From contig NZ_SNXS01000002.1 in assembly GCF_004362525.1 (NCBI RefSeq), positions 930,001-994,000 of the forward strand: DNA of 64,000 bases, written 5' to 3'. This document shows, piece by piece, positions 7,392 to 14,013 of the stretch (positions within the stretch are counted from its first letter, which is position 1; each line of letters starts with the position of its first letter). This stretch comes from Roseateles toxinivorans. Lineage in GTDB: Bacteria; Pseudomonadota; Gammaproteobacteria; Burkholderiales; Burkholderiaceae_C. A program made the translations under genes and the position numbers. The notes beneath the pieces were generated by a model. It did not search any database. It worked only from the letters and a program-made list of their open reading frames with translations, and was not told the origin of the DNA.

Positions 7392-8062
7392 CTCGCTGCT
7401 CCATTAGGACTCCACACGAACTTCTCTTGAAGAAAGTATGTCGGATCGGCGAATCGCCCCATTCTCAAGACACCGGACAGCCCACTGCCGATCGGGGGGT
7501 CAACAGTTCGTGGATTTCCTGCCGCGCTGCGGTTCTTGGCGACGTATCCAACTTCAGCGTATGCCCAGTCCAAGTTCCGGACCAGTCGAGCGATCTGTAC
7601 CTCGTCTCGCTCCGGAGCCGAAGACATCGAGGACAGGTCAGCCTCCATCTTGTCGATGCCGGTTCGGATTTCCGTTCGCTTCGATCGAAGGTCGTCCAGG
7701 TAGGTGAGCCAATCTTTGCGAGAGGGCTCAGTCGACACGCGCGCGAAGTACTGCGCGAAGCGAATCCGCAATTCAATGTCCTGGTTCAGTGCGTTGCTGA
7801 TGAACTCCTTGATGTATTGGTCTCGAAACTCCTGCTGCTTCGCTTGCCGTTCGGCGTTCGCCTTCGTGTGCTCAAGCACAGCCGTGGCTAGCTGAAAGAG
7901 AGGAGGTATGGCCGCTATGGCGAGTGCAACGAATACGCTGCCCAGCACAAACTTTCTGTAGTCGAGCTGAACCTTATACCGATCCAACTTGAGCCTCTCT
8001 CGCTCAAGCTCCAAGATGTCGGATCGCGAGAGAGTAGGTAGCTGCTTGCTAGCTTCGTCCAT
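7367..8062 (-). CDS. Membrane-anchored coiled-coil protein, N-terminal part of a DUF1353 gene
   Basis: ATG 8062 has GAGG 5-6 nt upstream. Residues about 12-38 are a charged helix, 39-66 a single membrane segment (FVLGSVFVALAIAAIPPLFQLATAVL), then a long basic/acidic coiled coil to about 165. At about 205-215 the sequence YFLQEKFVWSPN resembles the first strand of DUF1353. The last 12 or so residues (AASCQRSRNL) look like out-of-frame read-through. The remainder of the DUF1353 domain is found in another frame starting at 7391. The intact gene would encode a protein with a membrane helix, coiled coil and DUF1353. Either a real pseudogene or a sequencing error. Confidence 0.7.
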   Translation of the reverse strand: MDEASKQLPTLSRSDILELERERLKLDRYKVQLDYRKFVLGSVFVALAIAAIPPLFQLATAVLEHTKANAERQAKQQEFRDQYIKEFISNALNQDIELRIRFAQYFARVSTEPSRKDWLTYLDDLRSKRTEIRTGIDKMEADLSSMSSAPERDEVQIARLVRNLDWAYAEVGYVAKNRSAAGNPRTVDPPIGSGLSGVLRMGRFADPTYFLQEKFVWSPNGAASCQRSRNL

Positions 8063-8099
8063 AGATCCTCACATTTCACCGCACCTCATGCCGAGGGTG

Positions 8100-8606
8100 C
8101 TATTTCTTGGCGTGACTCTTTGGTTGCCGGACCTCACCGTACAGCAGCGCAAGGTCCTCGTCGAGCTTCCGCGCTTCAGCAGTCAGTTCGTCTAAGCGCT
8201 TGATGGTGATGGACTTCTCCTCGTCACGGGCGCTGCGAAGCTCGATCAGCAAGAGCAGCTTGCCATCCTGATCCCGGTAAGCGTGCAGGAGCGGCCCGTT
8301 GTGCGCCACGAGGTTCCTTGTTCCCGCCAGCCCTTTCAGTCTGCTGAACGCGTCTTCGACGCGCTTGTGCACATCGTCAATCAACCCGATGTCGAGCACC
8401 AGCGACTTGGCAAGAGGTGCCCTCGCACCAAGCATCAGGTCGCCCGTCGCATCTCGCAGTCGCTTCGACCCGAATGTCTCAACGAACAGGTACGTCCAGT
8501 ACTCGCAGCTCGTGAAGGCAACCATGAAGCGCCCAATGGCGAGCGCCCATTCGTCCATGAGCTTCTGATGCTCAGCAGCATCAACGGTGAAAGGATCGCC
8601 AGCCAT
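8100..8606 (-). CDS. HEPN-like helical protein
   Basis: Start at ATG 8606 with AAGG 9-10 nt upstream; the frame extends further but into the coding end of the neighbour. The 168-residue protein is all helical. At 97-102 it has RNLVAH, which fits the R-x4-H motif of HEPN RNases, in the context GLAGTRNLVAHNGPL typical of such sites. Five bases separate it from the zinc-ribbon gene upstream, so the two form an operon. A ribonuclease or nucleotide-binding HEPN role is inference. The motif is seen; the family assignment would need structure prediction. Confidence 0.6.
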   Translation of the reverse strand: MAGDPFTVDAAEHQKLMDEWALAIGRFMVAFTSCEYWTYLFVETFGSKRLRDATGDLMLGARAPLAKSLVLDIGLIDDVHKRVEDAFSRLKGLAGTRNLVAHNGPLLHAYRDQDGKLLLLIELRSARDEEKSITIKRLDELTAEARKLDEDLALLYGEVRQPKSHAKK

Positions 8607-8611
8607 GACTA

Positions 8612-8935
8612 CTACCTTGCCAGTGCTTGTTTGTGCGTCCCGCCTTGCCAACCCATGTTCGAGACTTTGACAAAGTCCGTGAACAGGCATTTGTCGCATA
8701 GCAGCTTGAACGCGAGCGTAAAGCCCTTTGGCGCGACAACGTCCACGTGGTCGGCGTACGGGTGCTTCTCTTCCTTGGCTCGAACCTCATAGTCCAGCAG
8801 CCGCAGCAGCCGCTTATCCGGACACATGGGGCAGAAGAAATAGAAGTAGTCAGTCCCATCGGTGGCTCCGGTGAGCTTCCCGTCTTGGACCGCCTCAGAG
8901 CCGTGGTACGGCTTGCCGTCATTGAAGGTCGTCAT
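8612..8935 (-). CDS. Small zinc-ribbon protein paired with a HEPN-like gene
   Basis: Start at ATG 8935 (MTTFNDGKPYHG...). The 107-residue product carries two cysteine pairs, FFCPMC at about 38-43 and LCDKC at about 80-84, spaced as in a zinc ribbon, with a basic and aromatic C-terminus. It may bind nucleic acid or hold a fold with the HEPN-like product of the next gene (5 nt gap). No known family name can be given. The 93 residues upstream of this Met in the same frame look non-coding. Confidence 0.6.
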   Translation of the reverse strand: MTTFNDGKPYHGSEAVQDGKLTGATDGTDYFYFFCPMCPDKRLLRLLDYEVRAKEEKHPYADHVDVVAPKGFTLAFKLLCDKCLFTDFVKVSNMGWQGGTHKQALAR

Positions 8936-9445
8936 GGTTTGTAATGCTACGCCGCCACTGCGACTCGAAACCCCGACGCATACGCCCCCACATCCTGGCC
9001 GTCGCAGCCACCAACTTCCCAACTCCACCAGAACAGCAATGTGATCCTATGAATTGCGCAGTGTCCTGATGCCCGACGTCTATGCGGCCCGAGGCAAAGC
9101 AGAACTCCAGACGTCGCAGTGGCTTGCGGCCAGCATCAGCCAGGGCGACCAGTTGTCCCGTTCAAGGCAGCAGGTGACTCGCTGAAAAGCAGCCGTTGGC
9201 GACCGGCCGCTCCTGGCCGGCTTCGTGAATTCGCCGCCATCCGCCGAATACCCGCTCCCGCTGTGGACCTGCTCGTCGATACGCAGAGGGCAGGTCAAGG
9301 CTGTCTGCGGTCAGTCGAACAGTGCGGCCGGGAGAACCGCGTCTCGGGCTATGACCGGACATTCCGGCAGCCTTCCCGGGCCTGTCCAAGCATCTGCGTG
9401 CAAGGATTCAAGAGCCCCGACGAAGGTGCGGCACACGCTCTGATC
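8936..9445. other. Intergenic stretch with no gene I can support
   Basis: About 510 bp between the zinc-ribbon gene and thsA. Open frames exist on both strands (for example 9119-9499 plus) but their composition is that of shadows, and they lack ribosome sites and recognisable motifs. It may hold remnants of mobile DNA or a dispersed repeat, but nothing firm is seen. Confidence 0.5.
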
Positions 9446-10324
9446 TTAGGCGTGCAAGCTCTGTCCAAGGTAATCCCGGACCTGGAACAGATTCAATGAG
9501 AATTTCGACGCGTCCTCTGGGCGCACAACAATGATCAGCTTATTCGAAAACGCCCGTTCGCTCGCCGCATTGGCGAAGGACTGCGCGATGCGCTCAATCA
9601 TCTTCTTGCGGGGATACGGAACTCGCCCGCGTCCGGTGCCCATCAATGGCATAACGATGTCGCCTACCTCGGCCTTAGACGCCAGGCTAATCCACAGTTT
9701 CTCAAGTGCCTCGTCAATCATCTTCAAGTTCGACTGAGCGTTCTTGCTTTCCTCCATTTGCGACATTGCCACGAGGTAGAAATTCTTTTTGTGAGCGCTC
9801 ACGCGGGCGACGGTGCCGATTGGATATTCCTTCTTCTTGCCAGGTCTCTTGTCGTTGATGGTGTGATGCTCTCTCTCGAGCGACGCCTCTATCTGCCGAT
9901 CAATCTCCGTGGTCTGGCCGTTGAAGTAGTTTGTGGCCAATTGCCCTTGCAAGCTCGACGCAGCAATCAACCCTGACGCCATGTCCGTATCGAAAGTCGA
10001 GCTGGTACTGATAATGACTTCGCCGGGAATATTGAAGATGTCGCCGATCACGACCTCGATCGCAAAGTCCTTCTGCGGAATCTTGTAGCTGACTCGTGAA
10101 AGTGGCCGACGTGTGGACAGCACGTACAGCAGCGCGAGCACGACCAAGATGAACAACCCGTAGTAGCTGTACCGATCCTTCTTGTAAACATTGAAGGCGT
10201 CTGCCAAGTCAACGCACAAGTACAGAATGCCCATGACGGCGAAGAACTTGCCAATCGCCTCCCCCGAGAAAAGCGCGTAGCGCCAATAGGCCCAGGTCCT
10301 GATCGACTCGAAGAAATACCTCAC
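9446..10324 (-). CDS. thsA: ThsA-like effector of type II Thoeris: two membrane helices plus macro domain
   Basis: A 292-residue protein. Residues about 25-41 and 56-70 form two membrane helices, with the short loop DAFNVYKKDRYSYYG between them. Residues about 86-285 read as a macro domain of the DUF6430 kind. Seen there are IEVVIGDIFNIPGEVIISTSS at the N-terminal strand and loop, and IVMPLMGTGRGRVPYP at 223-238 for the phosphate loop. In type II Thoeris the TIR protein makes an ADP-ribose-amino-acid signal, reported as histidine-ADPR, that the TM-macro protein senses to disrupt the membrane and abort infection. Its ATG overlaps the TIR gene stop by 4 nt. Domain order and pairing make the call strong; no similarity search was possible. 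Confidence 0.85.
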   Translation of the reverse strand: MRYFFESIRTWAYWRYALFSGEAIGKFFAVMGILYLCVDLADAFNVYKKDRYSYYGLFILVVLALLYVLSTRRPLSRVSYKIPQKDFAIEVVIGDIFNIPGEVIISTSSTFDTDMASGLIAASSLQGQLATNYFNGQTTEIDRQIEASLEREHHTINDKRPGKKKEYPIGTVARVSAHKKNFYLVAMSQMEESKNAQSNLKMIDEALEKLWISLASKAEVGDIVMPLMGTGRGRVPYPRKKMIERIAQSFANAASERAFSNKLIIVVRPEDASKFSLNLFQVRDYLGQSLHA

Positions 10325-10821
10325 AGGCCGAGCCGCCTGTACACGTCATCGTTATAAAAGCGGGCACCAGTCATGCCGGCGCTGCGCAGGTTCTGGAAAT
10401 CGGTCGGCCAATTGTCCATTGCGTACTCAATGATGTTGTGGTTGAACGATGTGTACGCAACTAGCTGATCCCGAATGGTAGCCGGGCAACGATCATCCAT
10501 CTGCCGACTCCCATTCAAGTTCACCCCGATGATCGGAAGCCCCAGCCGCAATCCCACCTCAAGCTCCCACTTCACGAACTTGGTTAGGTACTTGGTATTG
10601 GCCCCGATGAGCACCACGAGCAGTTTGGAATTGGCGAAGCGCTCCCGAAGCTGCCGCTTGATACTCTCTTCTTGGCTCGAATCCCGTGCCGTATTCAAGT
10701 CATGTGCGTTATGGAAATTGAGCGAAAACCCGTCATTTGCTTGCCACGCCGTCATGAGACGGTAGTAGTGCATGTCGTTGTCGCCGTCGAAGGCGATGTA
10801 GGTCTTATTTCGGTATGCCAT
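10321..10821 (-). CDS. thsB: ThsB-like TIR (DUF1863) protein of type II Thoeris
   Basis: A 166-residue single-domain protein. KTYIAFDGDNDMHYYRLMTAW at the start is the first strand and helix of the DUF1863/ThsB TIR fold. SKLLVVLIGANTKYLTKFVKWELEVGL (65-91) contains the conserved Lys-Trp-Glu region, with Glu86 the probable catalytic glutamate of the NADase/ADP-ribosyl chemistry. LPIIGVNLNG (95-104) is the next strand. ThsB proteins detect phage and synthesise the second messenger for ThsA. It is the first gene of a two-gene minus-strand operon with the TM-macro gene. Confidence 0.87.
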   Translation of the reverse strand: MAYRNKTYIAFDGDNDMHYYRLMTAWQANDGFSLNFHNAHDLNTARDSSQEESIKRQLRERFANSKLLVVLIGANTKYLTKFVKWELEVGLRLGLPIIGVNLNGSRQMDDRCPATIRDQLVAYTSFNHNIIEYAMDNWPTDFQNLRSAGMTGARFYNDDVYRRLGL

Positions 10822-11135
10822 TAGTCTTCCCTACCACGGTCAACAGATTCTAGAGTGCCTAAGCCGGCCGAGGTACTGGTGAAGACCGTTAAGATTTGAG
10901 CAAGTCGCCCTCAAGGGCGTGCAGATCCTCGATTCACGCCGTCGGGCTGCAGGTCGCTATGCCTTGACCTAGCCGTGTGCCCTAGAAGGCATCCCGTGAC
11001 GACCTGGACCGTTGAGGCACCGGCAGGATCGAAAAGTCAGGGAACGGGGTTCCGGAAGAGTTCAAACCCCAAAGTGCGGTGCGGTAGCGCCTGATCGGCC
11101 CCAGCAGGTTCGATTCACCGGGCGGAACATCGGGT
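10822..11135. other. Intergenic stretch upstream of thsB, no supported gene
   Basis: About 314 bp. A minus-strand frame at 10982-11182 is open, but its codons and composition look random and it overlaps the end of the next real gene. The thsB promoter should lie near 10830-10900; no clear -35/-10 pair stands out. Confidence 0.5.
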
Positions 11136-12026
11136 TCAAGCGATAACCGCAGGGGCTCCGTTAGGTTCCGAGTACAGGCCATACGAACCCTTGAAGCCCA
11201 GAAGTCTTAGCAGGTACTCCCGGACCAGATCCTGAACCTGCTCGTACGCCTTCCAGTTTTCCTTATGCGTCAGGTCAGACACGCCCGAGTGCACGATGGA
11301 ATTCCGCAAGGACACGATGTCATCAAGGGCTGGCATCATTCCAACGACCTTGAACATCCGTGTCAGCATGGCCTTGAATGAGATGGTTGGGTCCTTTGGA
11401 CCCGGGCCTACTCGGAAGAAGCCATTGACGAACGGGATCCCCTCGCTCGTTGCATACGTATGCTTTAGGTTCTCCAACAGGACAAAGGCAAATATCAGCC
11501 GGCACTCGGTAGGCTGCGCTTCGCGTTCTGCCTGCAACTGGTAGTCGATGGCCACGTTCAGCATGCGGGACTGCTCAAGCTGGGTGTACACCGGATAGGT
11601 CTGGTCGATGAACTCTCTAATGACCGCAGCGTCTCGAATCTCAAAGACCGGGCGGAAGACCCGGGTTGTGCCAACCACCGCTTTCCTGGCGCCGGCCTTG
11701 CCATCGGCTGGGTAGTCATGCCCATAGCAGACCACCTTTGACTGGCACGCGAAGGAGAGCAGCCAGCAAATGCGGTCGATGGTCGCTAGAACCTTTGGGA
11801 CGGCTGACTTCGCTACTCCCTGCACCAAGATCTGCGTCGTTGCGGTGAACTGTCCATTGAGTTGGGATACGGGGCCTTTGATCACTTCTGGCTTCTGGGT
11901 CACGATGAACTTGCGGCGTTCACACGTGAATGTCACTGTGTCCCGGATGAACGATCCCTTCCCAAGATCGGTGATCGTTTCCCCACCAATCAAACAATTG
12001 GCGACATGTGCGCGTAGGTCTGGCAT
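11136..12026 (-). CDS. Stand-alone ApeA-like HEPN protein, candidate abortive-infection RNase
   Basis: A 296-residue soluble protein. The N-terminal half (about 1-150) is beta-rich with TVTFTCERRKFIVTQKPEV. The C-terminal half is helical and contains LRNSIVHSG at 240-248, the R-x4-H HEPN motif (Arg241, His246). An N-terminal beta domain plus C-terminal HEPN is the layout of ApeA-type anti-phage proteins, although ApeA is usually longer. It is monocistronic, in the defence island, with its own start at ATG 12026. HEPN RNase activity is inferred from the motif. Confidence 0.65.
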   Translation of the reverse strand: MPDLRAHVANCLIGGETITDLGKGSFIRDTVTFTCERRKFIVTQKPEVIKGPVSQLNGQFTATTQILVQGVAKSAVPKVLATIDRICWLLSFACQSKVVCYGHDYPADGKAGARKAVVGTTRVFRPVFEIRDAAVIREFIDQTYPVYTQLEQSRMLNVAIDYQLQAEREAQPTECRLIFAFVLLENLKHTYATSEGIPFVNGFFRVGPGPKDPTISFKAMLTRMFKVVGMMPALDDIVSLRNSIVHSGVSDLTHKENWKAYEQVQDLVREYLLRLLGFKGSYGLYSEPNGAPAVIA

Positions 12027-12039
12027 CTTGAACTCCCTG

Positions 12040-12353
12040 TAGGAGCAGTATTGCCTCGGGCGTTGCGGGACGCTAGCTGGATGACCCCAACAACGCCGTC
12101 CGTTGGCGCGCGCTGCGCATGCGCTGGGACTCGGCCGGGTTGTTCAAGCACAGCAGACCTCACCGGGCTTCTGAACATCGACAACGTCGAGAACTACGAT
12201 CACATCGTCCCTCTGTCGAGCTGGTGGCTCAATGACATCACCAACTTGCAGTTGCTGTGCGTGCCTTGCAATCAATACGACAAGCGCGACGGCGTCCCCA
12301 TCACGTCCGGGCGTTACCAGTCTTGGTATCCCATGGAAGACAGTGAATCATGA
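12040..12353 (+). pseudogene. HNH endonuclease gene broken by frameshifts
   Basis: Three frames hold parts of one HNH-type protein. YCLGRCGTLAG is at 12041-12070 in one frame, DDPNNAVRWRALRMRWDSAG at about 12076-12135 in another, and NIDNVENYDHIVPLSSWW, then NLQLLCVPCNQYDKRDG, in the third up to the stop at 12353. DHIVPL and CVPCN are the HNH histidine and second Cys pair. An intact gene would have CxxC, DHIVPLS and CxxCN in one frame. I call it a decayed gene; sequencing error at two places is less likely. Confidence 0.6.
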
Positions 12354-12373
12354 TCGGCTGGGGTATCTGCAAC

Positions 12374-12406
12374 GTTACTATACAAGCAAACGCTTTGTAT
12401 AGTAAC
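12374..12406. repeat. Perfect 12-bp inverted repeat GTTACTATACAA with 9-nt spacer
   Basis: Arms GTTACTATACAA (12374-12385) and its exact complement (12395-12406) flank GCAAACGCT. It is strikingly AT-rich for this DNA and lies 20 bp after the HNH pseudogene. There is no T-run, so it is not an obvious terminator. It could be an operator, a recombinase core site or an element end. Confidence 0.8.
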
Positions 12407-12543
12407 TGCTGCGTAGGCGGCACTCAAGGTGTTTGAAACGGCCAAGGTGCATTGCCTGAATAAAGGTATGGCAATGCAAATCGGCCTCCGTCGAAAGGGG
12501 ATGCCTCAACGGTGCGGAAACTCGAGTTGCGGCCTTGAACGGA

Positions 12544-12852
12544 TTAGGCCGCTAGACCGCCACGCATGCGTTCAAGGAGCGTTTCCAACTCGTGGAGGCC
12601 ACGCGAACTGGTAATGATCTCGGCTGGAGTCAAGCCACCAAGCTCCGCCAGGGGGCTGTACATCCAACCGTCCAACCAAGTTTCAAGGTCTGCCGATGGG
12701 ACAGGTTCGCCACTCTGATCAAGCAGATTCCTCAGCCGGGCCAGTAAAACTTCCTTAGCCTGCTGCAAGCAGAGTGGATGATTCACACACGATTTCGATG
12801 AGTTGGCGGGGCGATCGTCGCTCAAGCCGCTGTGGGCTTGGCGCGAATCCAC
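12544..12852 (-). CDS. MbcA/ParS-like (DUF2384-type) antitoxin-domain protein
   Basis: A 102-residue protein whose last 45 residues, WLDGWMYSPLAELGGLTPAEI, then GLHELETLLERMRGG, match the pattern of the MbcA/ParS/Xre toxin-binding domain (A-x-x-WL...LGGxxPxEhl...G...V...L.rix.G). No RES or toxin gene is beside it. Instead it overlaps by about 30 nt the end of a small Cys-rich gene and a third gene upstream. In this family the domain usually binds a RES-type NADase toxin, so either the toxin is missing or this is a different use of the fold. The true start may be inside the overlap. Confidence 0.6.
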   Translation of the reverse strand: MDSRQAHSGLSDDRPANSSKSCVNHPLCLQQAKEVLLARLRNLLDQSGEPVPSADLETWLDGWMYSPLAELGGLTPAEIITSSRGLHELETLLERMRGGLAA

Positions 12853-13055
12853 GCTGAAAGTAGATCTTTAAAACAGTCCTCGCAGATATCCAATTGAACG
12901 AGGCTCCCATCTTCGAATGGGGATGTGTAGCGCGCGCAATACTCAATGGAAATCATCGAATCAAAAATAATATCACCTGGTGTGGCCTCAAGCTTGCATC
13001 GATCGCATTCAATTAGCTTGACTACAGAATAGGATATCGAGCCAAGCTGTTTCAT
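12822..13055 (-). CDS. Small Cys-pair (zinc-binding) conserved protein
   Basis: A 77-residue protein with VKLIECDRCKLEA at 12-24 and LDICEDCFKDLL at 55-66, two CxxC pairs that should bind one zinc. SMISIEYCARYTSPFEDGSLVQ lies between. I recall this family (CDRCG...FGDG...DLCQxC) as common in Proteobacteria, often next to small XRE or ParS-like genes; function unknown. Its ATG overlaps the preceding stop by 4 nt and its end overlaps the MbcA/ParS-like gene, so the three are one operon. Confidence 0.65.
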   Translation of the reverse strand: MKQLGSISYSVVKLIECDRCKLEATPGDIIFDSMISIEYCARYTSPFEDGSLVQLDICEDCFKDLLSAWIRAKPTAA

Positions 13056-13495
13056 AGCGACTTTTCTTCCCGTGAGAATCGCAGCACCTCGGCAACGTCA
13101 TTTACGCCGAGCTCTGCCACTTCGAGAGGAAAGCCGCCATACCTCGTGCCGTCTTGGCACAAGAAAGTCAAAGGCATGGCATGAGCCATTTCCGGATTGG
13201 TCGGGCGCTCAATGCTGATGACTGAATTGGTGTGCCATTGCCTGGTGGGCGATTGATTGGGTGGCGAAACGATCGATAGCCCAATGAATTGGCCCGGCGC
13301 AGGAGGCTCTTTGAGAAACGCGCCGACGTCCTTGTCTGTCGACAGAATGAAGGACTGTCTTGCGCCACTCTCCTCGTCAATGATTACGGTGGCGATGAAC
13401 CATGGCCATTGCGCAATCAACTCGACCGTCTTCCAAAGGGTCCTTTGGGGATCAAGTTGCAGCGGATTCTTGAAAGCTGGACGGGTGGCAAACAT
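13052..13495 (-). CDS. Hypothetical protein, first gene of a three-gene operon
   Basis: A 147-residue soluble protein with mixed alpha/beta composition. Notable patterns are WPWFIATVIIDEESGARQSFILSTDKD, in the middle GQFIGLSIVSPPNQ, and near the end PLEVAELGVNDVAEVLRFS. No signal peptide, membrane helix or recognisable catalytic motif. It overlaps the Cys-pair gene by 4 nt. It is transcribed away from the XRE regulator gene across a 71-bp gap that carries direct repeats, so it is likely under that regulator's control. Confidence 0.6.
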   Translation of the reverse strand: MFATRPAFKNPLQLDPQRTLWKTVELIAQWPWFIATVIIDEESGARQSFILSTDKDVGAFLKEPPAPGQFIGLSIVSPPNQSPTRQWHTNSVISIERPTNPEMAHAMPLTFLCQDGTRYGGFPLEVAELGVNDVAEVLRFSREEKSL

Positions 13496-13498
13496 GGC

Positions 13499-13544
13499 GA
13501 CTCAAATCGCCAATTGTGACTTAAACGCGGCTGACTCAAACGCA
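13499..13544. promoter_or_regulatory. Three direct repeats GACTYAAAYSSC in a divergent promoter, probable XRE operator
   Basis: GACTCAAATCGC (13499-13510), GACTTAAACGCG (13518-13529) and GACTCAAACGCA (13533-13544) fill most of the 71-bp gap between the three-gene operon and the XRE regulator. Spacings are 19 and 15 bp. Direct repeats in such a gap fit autoregulation by the HTH protein; not tested. Confidence 0.5.
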
Positions 13545-13566
13545 GCATCTGGCCAGACTTGCGCCC

Positions 13567-13812
13567 GTGAGTTCAGAGCGCCGAGAGACAGACCATCCAG
13601 GAACCAATGCGCGCGCATTGCTTGCCGCAAATCTGCTTCGTCTGCGCCGTGAGCACGGCTTGACGCAGGAAGCCTTGGCGTTTAACTCGGGGCTGCATCG
13701 CACATTCATTGCCCATGTCGAACAGCAGTCGCGGAACATCTCCATTGACAACATTGAGCGACTCGCCGGTGCGCTCGGGGTGCAGACATTTGAGCTCTTG
13801 GTGCCGGGCTGA
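13567..13812 (+). CDS. XRE-family HTH regulator
   Basis: An 81-residue protein starting at GTG 13567 (no good ATG in frame). Residues 16-75 are a Cro/C1 helix-turn-helix: NLLRLRREHGLTQEALAFNSGL, then RTFIAHVEQQSRNISIDNIERLAGALGV. Size and sequence are those of small XRE regulators, including restriction-modification controller proteins. It is divergent from the three-gene operon and closes the accessory region; core-type genes follow. Likely represses its own and the divergent promoter. Confidence 0.85.
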   Translation: MSSERRETDHPGTNARALLAANLLRLRREHGLTQEALAFNSGLHRTFIAHVEQQSRNISIDNIERLAGALGVQTFELLVPG

Positions 13813-13897
13813 AGTCGCGAAACGAAAGTTATCCACAGAGCCTCCGTCTCCCGGCACGCCTCAGGGTTAGAATCTTCACAAATACAGGAGAAATTCA

Positions 13898-13936
13898 GTG
13901 AGAACTTGTCAATTTGACCGCTCACCTCCCTTCTGA
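13898..13936 (+). CDS. Possible leader peptide of 12 residues upstream of a histidine kinase gene
   Basis: A GTG at 13898 has a perfect Shine-Dalgarno AGGAG at 13886-13890 with 7-nt spacing and opens the 12-codon frame MRTCQFDRSPPF. It ends 28 bp before a strong intrinsic terminator that itself ends 18 bp before the kinase start. A short frame with a strong ribosome site followed by a terminator is the layout of translation-coupled attenuation. No run of one amino acid identifies a signal. Low confidence as a gene. Confidence 0.35.
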   Translation: MRTCQFDRSPPF

Positions 13937-13964
13937 CCGGACTTCGCCAGCATGGCAAGCAAGA

Positions 13965-13995
13965 GGCTCGTGGCTTCCCGGCACGAGCCTTTTTT
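13965..13995 (+). terminator. Rho-independent terminator immediately before the histidine kinase gene
   Basis: A perfect 8-bp stem, GGCTCGTG (13965-13972) and CACGAGCC (13982-13989), with a 9-nt loop is followed by six T (13990-13995). It could end the XRE transcript, or act as an attenuator, since the kinase GTG is only 18 nt further on and its ribosome site overlaps the tail. Confidence 0.85.
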
Positions 13996-14013
13996 GTTGG
14001 TGGAGCCTGATCA

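Noticed and set aside
9119-9499. Open plus-strand frame of 126 codons opposite the thsA end
   Set aside because: Overlaps the 3' end of thsA on the other strand, has no ribosome site and a composition of a shadow frame.
11106-11120. GGTTCGATTC, a tRNA T-loop-like motif that could mark an integration site
   Set aside because: No complementary T stem, acceptor stem or anticodon arm can be drawn around it.
12374-12406. Palindrome as a Rho-independent terminator
   Set aside because: Stem is AT-rich and no T-run follows on either strand.
13829-13837. TTATCCACA, a perfect DnaA box
   Set aside because: Only one box, no AT-rich unwinding region and no dnaA/dnaN or plasmid replication gene nearby; not an origin.
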